Of a stretch of DNA of 64,000 nucleotides, positions 28,093 through 37,448 are shown one piece after another. The position numbers and the translations under genes were made by a program. Under the pieces are notes generated by a model that had not been told where the DNA came from, did no database searches, and worked only from the letters and a program-made list of their open reading frames with translations. The stretch is taken from positions 468,262 through 532,261 of the forward strand of contig NC_026739.1 in NCBI RefSeq assembly GCF_000210295.1, written 5' to 3'. Position 1 is the first letter of the stretch; each line of letters starts with the position of its first letter. Origin of the DNA: Trypanosoma brucei gambiense DAL972. Taxonomy: Eukaryota; Euglenozoa; Kinetoplastea; Trypanosomatida; Trypanosomatidae.

Positions 28093-29130
28093 ATGTCATC
28101 CGCTCCTCTGAGGGTATACGTTCAGTGTAATCCATTACTTGACGTCTCGGCTCACGTGTCCGACGAATTTTTGGTCAAGTATGGTTTGGAGCGCGGCACG
28201 GCCATCTTGTTGTCTGAGCGCCAGAAAGGAATATTCGACGATATCGAGAAAATGCCCAATGTGCGGTATGTCCCTGGTGGATCTGGCTTGAACGTGGCGC
28301 GCGTTGCGCAGTGGATGCAGCAAGCGTATAAGGGGAAGTTTGTTACATATGTTGGCTGCATTGCAGATGATCGGTACGGCAAGGTTCTGAAGGAAGCTGC
28401 CGAGCATGAAGGAATTGTGATGGCTGTTGAGCATACGACGAAAGCAGGGAGTGGTGCGTGTGCAGTTTGTATCACCGGCAAGGAACGCACTCTTGTTGCT
28501 GATCTTGGTGCAGCAAATCACCTCTCCAGTGAGCATATGCGCTCCCCTGCTGTCGTGAGGGCGATGGATGAATCCAGAATTTTCTATTTCTCCGGTTTCA
28601 CGTTGACAGTTGACGTTAATCACGTTCTTCAGGCGTGCAGAAAGGCTCGTGAGGTGGATGGACTTTTTATGATCAACTTATCGGCCCCTTTTATTATGCA
28701 ATTCTTTTCCGCGCAACTTGGGGAGGTTCTGCCCTATACTGATATAATTGTGGCCAACCGACATGAGGCAAAGGAGTTTGCCAACATGATGAAGTGGGAT
28801 ACGGACTGTGTCGAGGAGATTGCAAGGCGAGCAGTATCTGAAGTTCCTTACACAGGCACAAAAGGTCGTGTTGTTGTGTTCACTCGTGATATTGAATCAA
28901 CAGTGCTTGCAACTAGGGATGGTGTGGAGACGGTTCCTGTACCTCAGTTAGATCAGGACAAAGTAATTGACATGAATGGTGCTGGGGATGCATTTATGGG
29001 TGGATTTTTGAGTGCTTATGCCGTTGGTAAGGATTTGCGGCGCTGTTGCGAAACTGGCCACTACACAGCACAAGAGGTTATCCAGCGTGACGGTTGCTCG
29101 TTCCCCGAGAAGCCCAGTTTTTCTCCTTGA
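28093..29130 (+). CDS. AK: Adenosine kinase (last copy, unique 3'UTR)
   Basis: The protein has 345 residues and the same domain build as the copy at 25623, with catalytic GAGD at residue 299. The first 512 bp of the two genes are identical. The remaining 526 bp carry eleven substitutions, six of them within 20 bp (equivalent to 26427-26446). Residue changes are S269, L272, R275, M302 and R332; residue 302 lies three positions after the catalytic Asp. Sequence after the stop is unrelated to the array-type flank, so mRNA stability and translation may differ. T. brucei is known to carry two nearly identical AK genes, and this pair fits that. Confidence 0.97.
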   Translation: MSSAPLRVYVQCNPLLDVSAHVSDEFLVKYGLERGTAILLSERQKGIFDDIEKMPNVRYVPGGSGLNVARVAQWMQQAYKGKFVTYVGCIADDRYGKVLKEAAEHEGIVMAVEHTTKAGSGACAVCITGKERTLVADLGAANHLSSEHMRSPAVVRAMDESRIFYFSGFTLTVDVNHVLQACRKAREVDGLFMINLSAPFIMQFFSAQLGEVLPYTDIIVANRHEAKEFANMMKWDTDCVEEIARRAVSEVPYTGTKGRVVVFTRDIESTVLATRDGVETVPVPQLDQDKVIDMNGAGDAFMGGFLSAYAVGKDLRRCCETGHYTAQEVIQRDGCSFPEKPSFSP

Positions 29131-30753
29131 GTTTTTTTGTTTTCGTTGTCGGTTGTTAATGCCAAATACGGTGGTTGATATGATTTCGATGGTGTGGTTG
29201 ATGATTTGTTTTTTTAAATTTAGTATAATTGTTTTTTTTTTGTTAAGGATGGTCGATAATGTTTGTTGATGTTCTTTATCTTTTTCGTTGTTTCAATTTT
29301 TTTTTAACACTCAGTTTTATATGCTGTATGGTGGTGTTTTTGTGTGTGTGTGTGTTTGTTTGTGGGAGGGGTGAAAGCAGGTAGATAAACTTGTCGTTAA
29401 TACCCCTCTTGTTGTTGTGTTTATGTTATTTAATTTTTATTTGACTTAGTTCGCGTTGGTGTTGGTGTTTTTTGTTTTGTTGTTAATTCAGCTGTTTGAT
29501 GCTTATGAGGTTCTAATTGAAAAGGTGATATTGATGTGTTTATCACTATGTTATAGGATCAAAAGCAAATTTAATAATTTGTCTTTTGTACCACATTGGT
29601 GAACCTTCGCATCTATAATTCTTTTAATTTCTCTTTATTGCTTCCGTTGTATATCATTCTGTGTCTTTTTTACTTGGTTTTGATGAGTCGGTCTTCTGTC
29701 ATAATATTTATTCCTTGTCTCTTCATTCTTTGAATTTGTAAACGATAATGATGGTAATGGGGATTATTTTTCTTTATCGTTGTCATCCCTATCAGCGTCC
29801 GTGTAGCCTTCTGTTTGTGCATTTTAATAAACATAGTTAATTTTGTTGTTACTATGTGGAGTTGAGTTTCGCATTATGTTGTAGATATTAGGTTTTTATA
29901 AGATCTCTGGGTCGTTTTGGAGCTGCTAGGGGATTGAACCGCAGTATGTGTGATGAGTAGCGACCCACTTCCGTTGCAAGTTTTTTTTTTTGATGTGGGG
30001 GAATGGGAGGGAAGAGAGGTGCTTACCTTATTGCTTCTGATGCCGAGGTTTCACGTTATCGCTGACCAAGTGGTTGCCCTTTCCTAGGATGTGCGGATAA
30101 TTTAAAGTTAATGTCGTGATATGAGATGCCAAAATGGTCAGGGCTTTCGGGGTGTGTTGCTAAATTTTTTTTGAGGTACTTGCATGTCTCGGGTTCCGAT
30201 TCTCTTTTCTGGTTGTTGCAAAATCTATGTGATTACATCGGGTGGCCGCGGAGCTCTGTTTGCTTGTAGTTTCGATGGGCGGCTGTTTTGGATTGAGGGG
30301 AGGGGATATTTTGTGGAACCTTCCGGCATTTCGAAAAGTGTGTTGTTGTGGTGTGCTGTATATTAGGTTGATATTATCTGTGCAATGAAAGGTTGAGGCA
30401 AAGGGCTACAGGAACTGTTCCTAGAATGCAGTCGGAATGTGTGCGATTTCAGCTAATATATATATATATATATAAGTAAGGGAGGGTAAGGAGTTTGTTC
30501 TGTTGCTTTCACAATCCTCTGCGTTGTTGGTATTAGGGGGTTACAACATGTGTTGTTGTTTTTTCCCTTTCACTAATTACCCGACTTTTCACCGTTGTGC
30601 AGGGGCTATAGGGTGGACAGTTCCGCTGGTTAGTTTTGCTGTTATATATGTAATACTTTTTAACGTACCTATTTTTAAACTTTTCTCCCCCTGCTTTCCT
30701 CCCTCCGAAGCGCATAGTGTTTTTTTTTTAAATATCTCTTCTCGTGGTTGAAA
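29131..30753 (+). other. Long T/G-rich spacer
   Basis: These 1.62 kb lie between the last AK and the HECT ligase and hold no supported gene. T-runs, a (GT)n stretch at 29340-29354 and an (AT)n repeat at 30456-30474 are present. Pyrimidine tracts at 30563-30580 and 30677-30706 are splice-signal candidates. A 60-codon ATG frame at 30184-30366 has no support. Confidence 0.5.
30456..30474 (+). repeat. (AT)n microsatellite
   Basis: An alternating A/T run of 19 bp lies about 280 bp before the HECT ligase start. Confidence 0.9.
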
Positions 30754-33700
30754 ATGCATGGAAATTTTGTATTTACCGGCAAAAGCCGGCCCAACCGGCT
30801 CACCCTCTCTAACGATCGTCAACCCTCAAAAAACGTAATTTTGAACAATGCTCGCGCCCAGCGTGAGCAGCGGCAGAAAGAAAAGAGGGAGTGTCAGGCG
30901 GCGACGTGCATCCAGAGAAACACACGAGGGTTATTGGCACGCATGGCTCTTGCTGAACTGGCGCGTGCTGCACTAAAGGAAATTAAAGAGACACAGGATG
31001 CAGCTGCTGATGGTGGTACCTCTTCCGAAGCGGATGAACCGTTAGAACGCCTTTGTTGGCTGTACGAGTTTGTTCGTCGTGGAATAGTTGGTCTGTTGGT
31101 TTGTAGCGTACAGTTACGCGAATGCTCACAAATTTTATTGAATCGGTTGAGTGCTGTTTTGCGTGGTGGTGCCTTGGAGGAGCAACTGTTAGGTTTCCCC
31201 CACGCAATTATGCTGTTAATGAAGTTGACACTGGAAGCATACTTAACACCTTCCTGTGATGAGGAAGCCGTAGTAGAACGAAGTAGGGAGCATTTGCAGC
31301 CACTAGCATCACTGTTTGCTGCTGCGAAGAAACTGGGTAACGGAGCCGACATACTTATCTGTGCACTTGATCTTGTCATTCGACACAATGCAACTCCCGA
31401 TGAGGAAATTATTTCTGCACTGTATGGTTTGTATGCTACTCTGTCACCCGCTGCAGCTGCGAGTAGCGTGCAATCTACTGCTAGTCGTACGTTGCTAGCT
31501 TACGCCGTAGGCTCGACTTCCAATGTTTCTTATTATCTTTCCCCTACAACGTGTGCGCTGAGTGTTCTGTTAGGCACCGTGCGCAGGGATTGTTACCCAC
31601 GGGTGAGTGAGGAAACGAATGCGATATTCTTGGAGGCCATTGTGGACGTTACCCTGAAAATTTTAGAATCAACGGCGAGCTCGCCGCCGTTGCAGATTCT
31701 TGGGAAATTGGTGAGAGTCCTACCGTACTTCCACCACGGTGCTGATGAAGATGCACAGAAGCAAGTTTTACGGCGGAAATGGCTCATTTGTCTTTCACGC
31801 GCGACTCTCCTATGCAGCTCCGAGGATGAACTTATTCGAGAGACGTTATCAGATTTTCACCATTCGCACACCACCGCGCATCAGGAACATGCGGCCCACA
31901 AACACCTGTCAACATACCTATTTAGTACGGGGTATGGCCTCCGTTTGCTTGAGGAGGGTCTGCGAACGAGTCTCTCGGCACATAGCACGGATTCTTTCTC
32001 CGACGTTAACCTTCTGTGTTGCGTGTTTATTTGGCCTCTCTACAAATTTGCTACTGCCTCTGCGCGCCAACGACTTGAGGCAACCACCATCATTTCAAAG
32101 TTTGTTTATTCTTCAGGCCTTTTGCGGTGTCTGTGGGATGTGTACCGAAATTGTCACAGCAGCACCTTCGAAAGCACAGCTGCAATGAGCGCAGCGGAGC
32201 TGTTGGAGTGCGTGGCCACTGGGAAGCTGCTTGACCTTCCTTCACCCGTTGCCCCACCCACAGAGCTGCTCAGCAAGTTGTCGTTGCCTCGTTCCACGCA
32301 CGGCCTGTTTTACGATCCATACCCCGCTGTGTCGGTAACACTTTTTTGTCTGATGAGTTACTTTGTTGACGCAACAGGTTTCTTGGAAGGACTTGATCGC
32401 TGCGCGGTGTTTGATCGTGCTGACACTCTGAAGCTTATTTTTGCACTCAAGGGGATTTTGTATCAGTCGTTCTTCCACGGTGTGTTGCCGTACAGCAAAT
32501 GTGAAGTGGTGGTGCAGGGGGCCCTCACATTGTTTTTAAAGCTGCACGTCGTAGGTGAGGCTCAATCGTTTGTTCCGCACCCGTCGGTTTGGATAATTTG
32601 CCACGATCACCTACTTCTAAAGACGTTTAAAAGTATTGAGTGTGGCACATGGTCCGCTATTGTGTCAAATGAAGATGATGAGGATTGTACGGAGGATGAC
32701 AATGAAGAGCGGGAAGATGGACATTGGGCACCAAGTTTGCGTGAAGGGAACCATGAGTCGTACGTTTCCCTTCCATGGTGGAACGGGAGTCTTTCGTGGC
32801 CACAGGAGGAACGTTGCATTCATGTTTTGCAGCGTATCCCCTTTACCGTTCCATTCGGAGCACGTGTCACCTTGTTAACATCCTTTCTCTCTAGCCACGT
32901 GGAACGCAGCCGTCCCACCACGTGGGGACACTTTGTGGTGCGTCGCGGTTGCACTTTTGCCGACGCTTTTGACCGCTTTGCTGATAACCCCGGTAGTAGT
33001 GATATGTATTATGTCCGTTTCCGTGCGGCAAATGATTTGGTGGAAGAGGGTTACGGCGACGGCGTCTACCGCGAATTTCTACTGTCCCTCTGCAAGGAGG
33101 GTTTTGCGGCGGAGCATGGGCTCTTTTGCTTGACGGATGCTGGATACGTTTATCCAAATCCTTTCAGCTGGGAGGTGACTGGTGATCGGGATCATCTCAA
33201 GCGTATCAAGTTTCTTGGTGCTATGGTAGGCCGAGGATTGCGTGATGGTGTTTTGCAAGATATTCCATTTGCTCTACATTTCCGTAATGCTATTCTGGGG
33301 CGCAGCAACTCCATCAATAACCTAAGGAGCTTTGATAGTCAACTTTACCGCCACCTTGTTTCTCTTATGAGTTTGAGCGAGGAAGAAATTGAAAACCTTG
33401 AGCTCAACTTCACGTACACCGTGGAGGCCCTTGATCGGGTGCACGAAGTGGAGCTTCTACACGGTGGTCGCAACATTGCTGTCACTCGCCGCAACTGTTT
33501 GAATTATATTCACTTGATTGCAGACTTCAAACTTAATCGTGAAACAGCCAAGCAAACACGGGCATTTCGGAGTGGTCTGGAAAGTATCGTCCACCGAAGT
33601 TGGTTACGACTCTTTGATAGTAATGAGGTCATGAAGTTGTTCGGTGGTGATGTAGAGTGTAACATTGATGTGGAAGATTGGAAACAGCACACTCAATACC

Positions 33701-34008
33701 ACGTTCCTGACGACGCCACTAGCAAACCCGTACAAGTGTTCTGGGAGGTAGTGCAGTCTCTGCCGTTGGAACAGCAGAGGAAGCTTCTAAAGTTTTCCAC
33801 TTCAATGAACCGCCCTCCGCTGCTTGGTTTCAAATTTCTCAACCCACCTTTCAAAATTCATGTCCTGTGGAATGAGGCAGAAGAGCGATTGCCATCTGCA
33901 TCAACGTGTTTCTGCACTCTAAAGCTTCCACCGTACCAGACGTTCGGGGTAGCGCAGCAAAAGATAACAGCTGCAATTGAAGAGACGGATGACTTCGGTC
34001 TCAGTTGA
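30754..34008 (+). CDS. HECT-domain E3 ubiquitin ligase, UBE3C/HUL5-like
   Basis: The protein has 1084 residues from ATG 30754 (TTG 30748 precedes it). It has the UBE3C layout: a short basic N-terminus with GKSRPNRLTLSN, an R/Q/E-rich helix with an IQ-type motif (AATCIQRNTRGLLARM, about residues 49-64), a long helical middle with an acidic insert (EDDEDCTEDDNEERED), and a C-terminal HECT domain of about 350 residues. The catalytic loop reads LPSASTCFCTLKLP, in which the Cys after ST is the ubiquitin acceptor. HUL5/UBE3C ligases extend ubiquitin chains on proteasome-bound substrates. The protein is probably cytosolic or proteasome-associated. Confidence 0.92.
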   Translation: MHGNFVFTGKSRPNRLTLSNDRQPSKNVILNNARAQREQRQKEKRECQAATCIQRNTRGLLARMALAELARAALKEIKETQDAAADGGTSSEADEPLERLCWLYEFVRRGIVGLLVCSVQLRECSQILLNRLSAVLRGGALEEQLLGFPHAIMLLMKLTLEAYLTPSCDEEAVVERSREHLQPLASLFAAAKKLGNGADILICALDLVIRHNATPDEEIISALYGLYATLSPAAAASSVQSTASRTLLAYAVGSTSNVSYYLSPTTCALSVLLGTVRRDCYPRVSEETNAIFLEAIVDVTLKILESTASSPPLQILGKLVRVLPYFHHGADEDAQKQVLRRKWLICLSRATLLCSSEDELIRETLSDFHHSHTTAHQEHAAHKHLSTYLFSTGYGLRLLEEGLRTSLSAHSTDSFSDVNLLCCVFIWPLYKFATASARQRLEATTIISKFVYSSGLLRCLWDVYRNCHSSTFESTAAMSAAELLECVATGKLLDLPSPVAPPTELLSKLSLPRSTHGLFYDPYPAVSVTLFCLMSYFVDATGFLEGLDRCAVFDRADTLKLIFALKGILYQSFFHGVLPYSKCEVVVQGALTLFLKLHVVGEAQSFVPHPSVWIICHDHLLLKTFKSIECGTWSAIVSNEDDEDCTEDDNEEREDGHWAPSLREGNHESYVSLPWWNGSLSWPQEERCIHVLQRIPFTVPFGARVTLLTSFLSSHVERSRPTTWGHFVVRRGCTFADAFDRFADNPGSSDMYYVRFRAANDLVEEGYGDGVYREFLLSLCKEGFAAEHGLFCLTDAGYVYPNPFSWEVTGDRDHLKRIKFLGAMVGRGLRDGVLQDIPFALHFRNAILGRSNSINNLRSFDSQLYRHLVSLMSLSEEEIENLELNFTYTVEALDRVHEVELLHGGRNIAVTRRNCLNYIHLIADFKLNRETAKQTRAFRSGLESIVHRSWLRLFDSNEVMKLFGGDVECNIDVEDWKQHTQYHVPDDATSKPVQVFWEVVQSLPLEQQRKLLKFSTSMNRPPLLGFKFLNPPFKIHVLWNEAEERLPSASTCFCTLKLPPYQTFGVAQQKITAAIEETDDFGLS

Positions 34009-34836
34009 GCGGATTGTTTCCCTCTTCGTTATCGTACACCTGAAAATATTGTGAAAGGGATGTCGAAATGACTGTTCCACACACAGGGGAGATGAAGTGG
34101 TTTCTGGCAGAGTAGTTTGTGCCTGTGTGTATGTATGTTGAGATAGATCGCTGCGATAACGGATGTGATCCTATTCTCGCTTAATACTCCTCCTTCCTTG
34201 TGTTAAGGAAGAAATAAAACCAGGGAGTGAGGGAAGTTCCTTTCCCTCACCCCAAAGCGCTTTCCCCTGGTTTTTTTTCTTTCAGAAGTTGTGCTTTGGT
34301 GTGCCAACGTATCGCTTGTGGTGTGCGTGTATCTCGCGTGCTCGTATATGTGCGTTCATGCGCTAATGCATACCCATTTTTTTTTTTTCGACGAACCTCC
34401 ATCGTCATTCGTCACTTTTGGCCTGCGCTGCAACCTTTTTTGAAAGAGAAAGTAATTAGTTGATGTATGTTTGATGGTGCTTATTACTTCAGTGTGCGCT
34501 CACAACCTTTTTTTTTGGGGGGGGGGTGAATGACGCCCTCTTGCCGTTGGGCACGTTTCACTTCCCCTTCAGATATTTCCTGGTCATTGCCCTTCCCTCT
34601 TCCCCAAATGTCTCTCCTTTTGTGTCTTTCTTATAAGTATTGCTGTTGTCTTCACTGCATCCCACTCTTTTCGTTGTTGCTTTTTGTTTTTCCATTTTAT
34701 TTCACACGCAAGGAGAGGGGAAAGGGGGGGGGCCTTTCTTCTTGTGGTTTAGACCTAGACCTGTATTATTACTTCTCTCCCACTTCATATTCGTCGTGGT
34801 ACATTATCGCTACTGCCGTTGTAATTTTCCTTGTGA
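34009..34836 (+). other. Intergenic spacer
   Basis: This 828-bp spacer has no gene. It contains a T9-G10 homopolymer switch at 34508-34526 and a G-rich stretch near 34714-34732. Pyrimidine tracts at 34562-34625 and 34770-34790 are splice-signal candidates. Confidence 0.45.
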
Positions 34837-37002
34837 ATGCTTAGCATCACACGGTGCATTCGGGGCTCGTTTATACTCAATGCACGCGTTGTCCCGGATT
34901 GGTGGCAGCCGTTTCATCGTGAGGAGCGGCATCGTACCGCTGTGGCTCGTATAGCGCATCTCCGCTCACCCACAGCCGACGGCGCTGCGGTTACCCGTGA
35001 GTCTGAGAGGGAAGCAGTACCCATCACGCTGCAAGAAGCGAACGAACTCGTTGACACATATACACGAAACCATAATGCAGAGGATCTCAGTTTGGTCCTT
35101 CAACACATCCGGGAAACACTACAAGAGTCGCTTGATAGTTTTCACTACCAATCACTCTTCCGCGTGTTTAACTACACACGGGATAAGGACAACGTCGAGC
35201 AGTTGCTCCTTATGATGGTGCAGCGCGGTGAAGTCGATGCCGCCGTGTTTGCGCGTATCATTGACACATTTCACTGTCTGAGCCCCGTTAATGTCCTCAG
35301 TAGTATTCTTCGCGTGTTTGCGGCAGCACAAGATGCGTTAGGTAACGAGATATGTGGTGCGGATGGTTGTCCACTGCTCACATCTGTACTCCACCATGTG
35401 GCTAATAGCAGCGACTACCCACCCACTGCATCCCTACTTGTGGTGGTGTGGATGCGCGCGTTAGGCGTGCAGCTCTGTGACTGGGACTACGTGCACATTT
35501 TTGCCGTACTTCTTTCGCATGCAGATGCGTTTCCGCGGGTACGGAGTACAATAGCGGTGTTTAATGACTTCCCTCGCGGTGAGGTCAGCCCACAGGCACT
35601 ATTTCAGCGCCTGGAGGACCGCGGGGAACTGTCGCCAGCTTCTGGGCCGTTGAGTCTTCTTGTGGAGGCCATGCGTTCCTCGCTTCAGTTAGCTGGGGTG
35701 CCCCTGGAGACGCCTGTGAAAACTTGTGTGGTAAACACAAGAACGGCGGGTCTCTCCGCGATGATTGAGTTCGTTGTGGATGATATGGCATCCGCGGCGG
35801 CTGAGGGGAAACTTATGGGCAATCTGCTTCATTGTTACCATGCACTTGCCTTGCTACAAAGCACGCTAAGAAATAATACAGCTGCTGTGGAAACTCTGCA
35901 CCGTGTTGCTCGTGAGGTGAAACGTCGGGAGTCCACACTCGAAAAGGGGACCGATCATGCTTCACTGGCGGCAAGTAGTGAATGCGTTCATCATCATTAT
36001 CTTATCGATATGGGAACACTGCTGCAACGTGTAAGTGCCCATACTTTGCAGGGAGTCCGTGTAGACTATGCCAAATCAGCGCAAAGTGCAAGTTCTGATG
36101 TTTCACAGAATGACATTGTGGCGGCGGAGAGTTATGCCATAGTGTTTGTGCGGAGCAACGATGAGGCGAGGGAAGCACTGCGTCAAGTAACTGAGAGTGT
36201 TGATCTCACACATCATCGAACACGGCTCCAAACAAAGCTCATGTTTCGCCGCTTTGTGGAACTTTGTGCGCGGCACCCCAAAAAAAATTGTAAGATGACC
36301 CCCACAGGTCTTGAAGAGCGACGGAAGTGGGGTCGGTATTTGGACGCACGTGACACTTCTCTGGCTCTCTTTGGTTCAGCCAAGCAGGCACGTGATTCGA
36401 TGAAGCATCTCTTTTATAACGACAACAAGATGCCAGAGCTCCGTAGCCCGGCAATAATTGAGAGAGACATGAATGATACGGCAGCCTTATTCAAATGGAA
36501 GCGCGCACCCACTGTCGCGTCACTGCGCCAACGTACATCAGTTCCTCATGTCCAATGCTCATCGCATGCTGTGCCGCGTCACCTTTGGGATCCCAATGTC
36601 TATAACCCCTATCCGCACGTTATGCTTTCTATTAGCCCTATGGAAGAAGAGCGCATCACTGATGATATTTTCCAAGAACTGTGGCGTGCCCTAATGAACC
36701 CTTCTCTCGTTGGGACGGATCAGTGGTATTTGCGGGATGCAGAAATGTATTTGTTGCTGATGCGTTGTCTTATTCACCGCCTTGACTGGGAAGCCGCTGC
36801 CCACCTCACTATCAAAACTATGGAGAGTCTCACTTATACATACATGATGGACCATGAGGTAACGCTTATGTTCAAGGAGATTGGGGATCCTGCGGGTTGC
36901 TTGGCTTTCAAAGTTGCAACAAAGTTATTTGACGGGCGTATTCTTAAGGATGGACAGAGCAAACGCGAAAAATTCCACCAGGAACAGTTTGGTGAATTGT
37001 GA
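34837..37002 (+). CDS. Mitochondrial helical-repeat protein, PPR-like, function unknown
   Basis: The protein has 721 residues. The N-terminus (MLSITRCIRGSFILNARVV) is an uncharged to basic amphipathic presequence. The rest is mostly paired helices, for example SFHYQSLFRVFNYTRDKDNVEQLL and EVDAAVFARIIDTFHCL, whose spacing is compatible with degenerate pentatricopeptide-type repeats. The C-terminal segment (DAEMYLLLMRCLIHRLDWEAAAHLTIKTM) is also PPR-like. Kinetoplastids use many such proteins in mitochondrial ribosomes and in mRNA editing or polyadenylation. I cannot assign it to one complex. Confidence 0.7.
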   Translation: MLSITRCIRGSFILNARVVPDWWQPFHREERHRTAVARIAHLRSPTADGAAVTRESEREAVPITLQEANELVDTYTRNHNAEDLSLVLQHIRETLQESLDSFHYQSLFRVFNYTRDKDNVEQLLLMMVQRGEVDAAVFARIIDTFHCLSPVNVLSSILRVFAAAQDALGNEICGADGCPLLTSVLHHVANSSDYPPTASLLVVVWMRALGVQLCDWDYVHIFAVLLSHADAFPRVRSTIAVFNDFPRGEVSPQALFQRLEDRGELSPASGPLSLLVEAMRSSLQLAGVPLETPVKTCVVNTRTAGLSAMIEFVVDDMASAAAEGKLMGNLLHCYHALALLQSTLRNNTAAVETLHRVAREVKRRESTLEKGTDHASLAASSECVHHHYLIDMGTLLQRVSAHTLQGVRVDYAKSAQSASSDVSQNDIVAAESYAIVFVRSNDEAREALRQVTESVDLTHHRTRLQTKLMFRRFVELCARHPKKNCKMTPTGLEERRKWGRYLDARDTSLALFGSAKQARDSMKHLFYNDNKMPELRSPAIIERDMNDTAALFKWKRAPTVASLRQRTSVPHVQCSSHAVPRHLWDPNVYNPYPHVMLSISPMEEERITDDIFQELWRALMNPSLVGTDQWYLRDAEMYLLLMRCLIHRLDWEAAAHLTIKTMESLTYTYMMDHEVTLMFKEIGDPAGCLAFKVATKLFDGRILKDGQSKREKFHQEQFGEL

Positions 37003-37448
37003 GGTTGTGTGATTTGCTCGCTCTGTGCTGTGCTGTGCTGTGCTGTGCTTTGGGTGGAAGTAATACAATGGTGAGCGATTTAAAGGAGTGCGCTTGGGCG
37101 CTATTGTTCGGTGTACTGAACTGTTTTGTTGAATTTCCTCGTTATCAGATACGACAAGGATTGGAGGATGGACGCTGAGGGAGCGAATCAAAAAAAAACA
37201 AAACAAAGATTCTCTCTTACGTGGAGAAGGACGCCTTGCGGTGTCTGATTCTTGCGGCTACTCATGCGTTTTAATGTGGGTAGAGCTACGAGCAACCCAA
37301 AGGTCTTCATTCTTCACCTTTTCCGCGTGTATTCGTGTTTTTTCTCTTTTGCACTTGTGTTGGACGAAACGCCGTGCAAAGTAAATAAGTGAAGTAGACG
37401 GCCGTACACGTATCTAAGCAAATAAATTGATCACACCCAAATACAGCC
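37003..37448 (+). other. Intergenic spacer
   Basis: This 446-bp spacer has no gene. Five perfect copies of the pentanucleotide GTGCT lie at 37025-37049, 22 nt after the stop. A pyrimidine stretch at 37310-37356 is a splice-signal candidate. Confidence 0.5.
37025..37049 (+). repeat. (GTGCT)5 pentanucleotide repeat in 3'UTR
   Basis: Five perfect copies begin 22 nt after the stop of the PPR-like gene. Confidence 0.93.
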
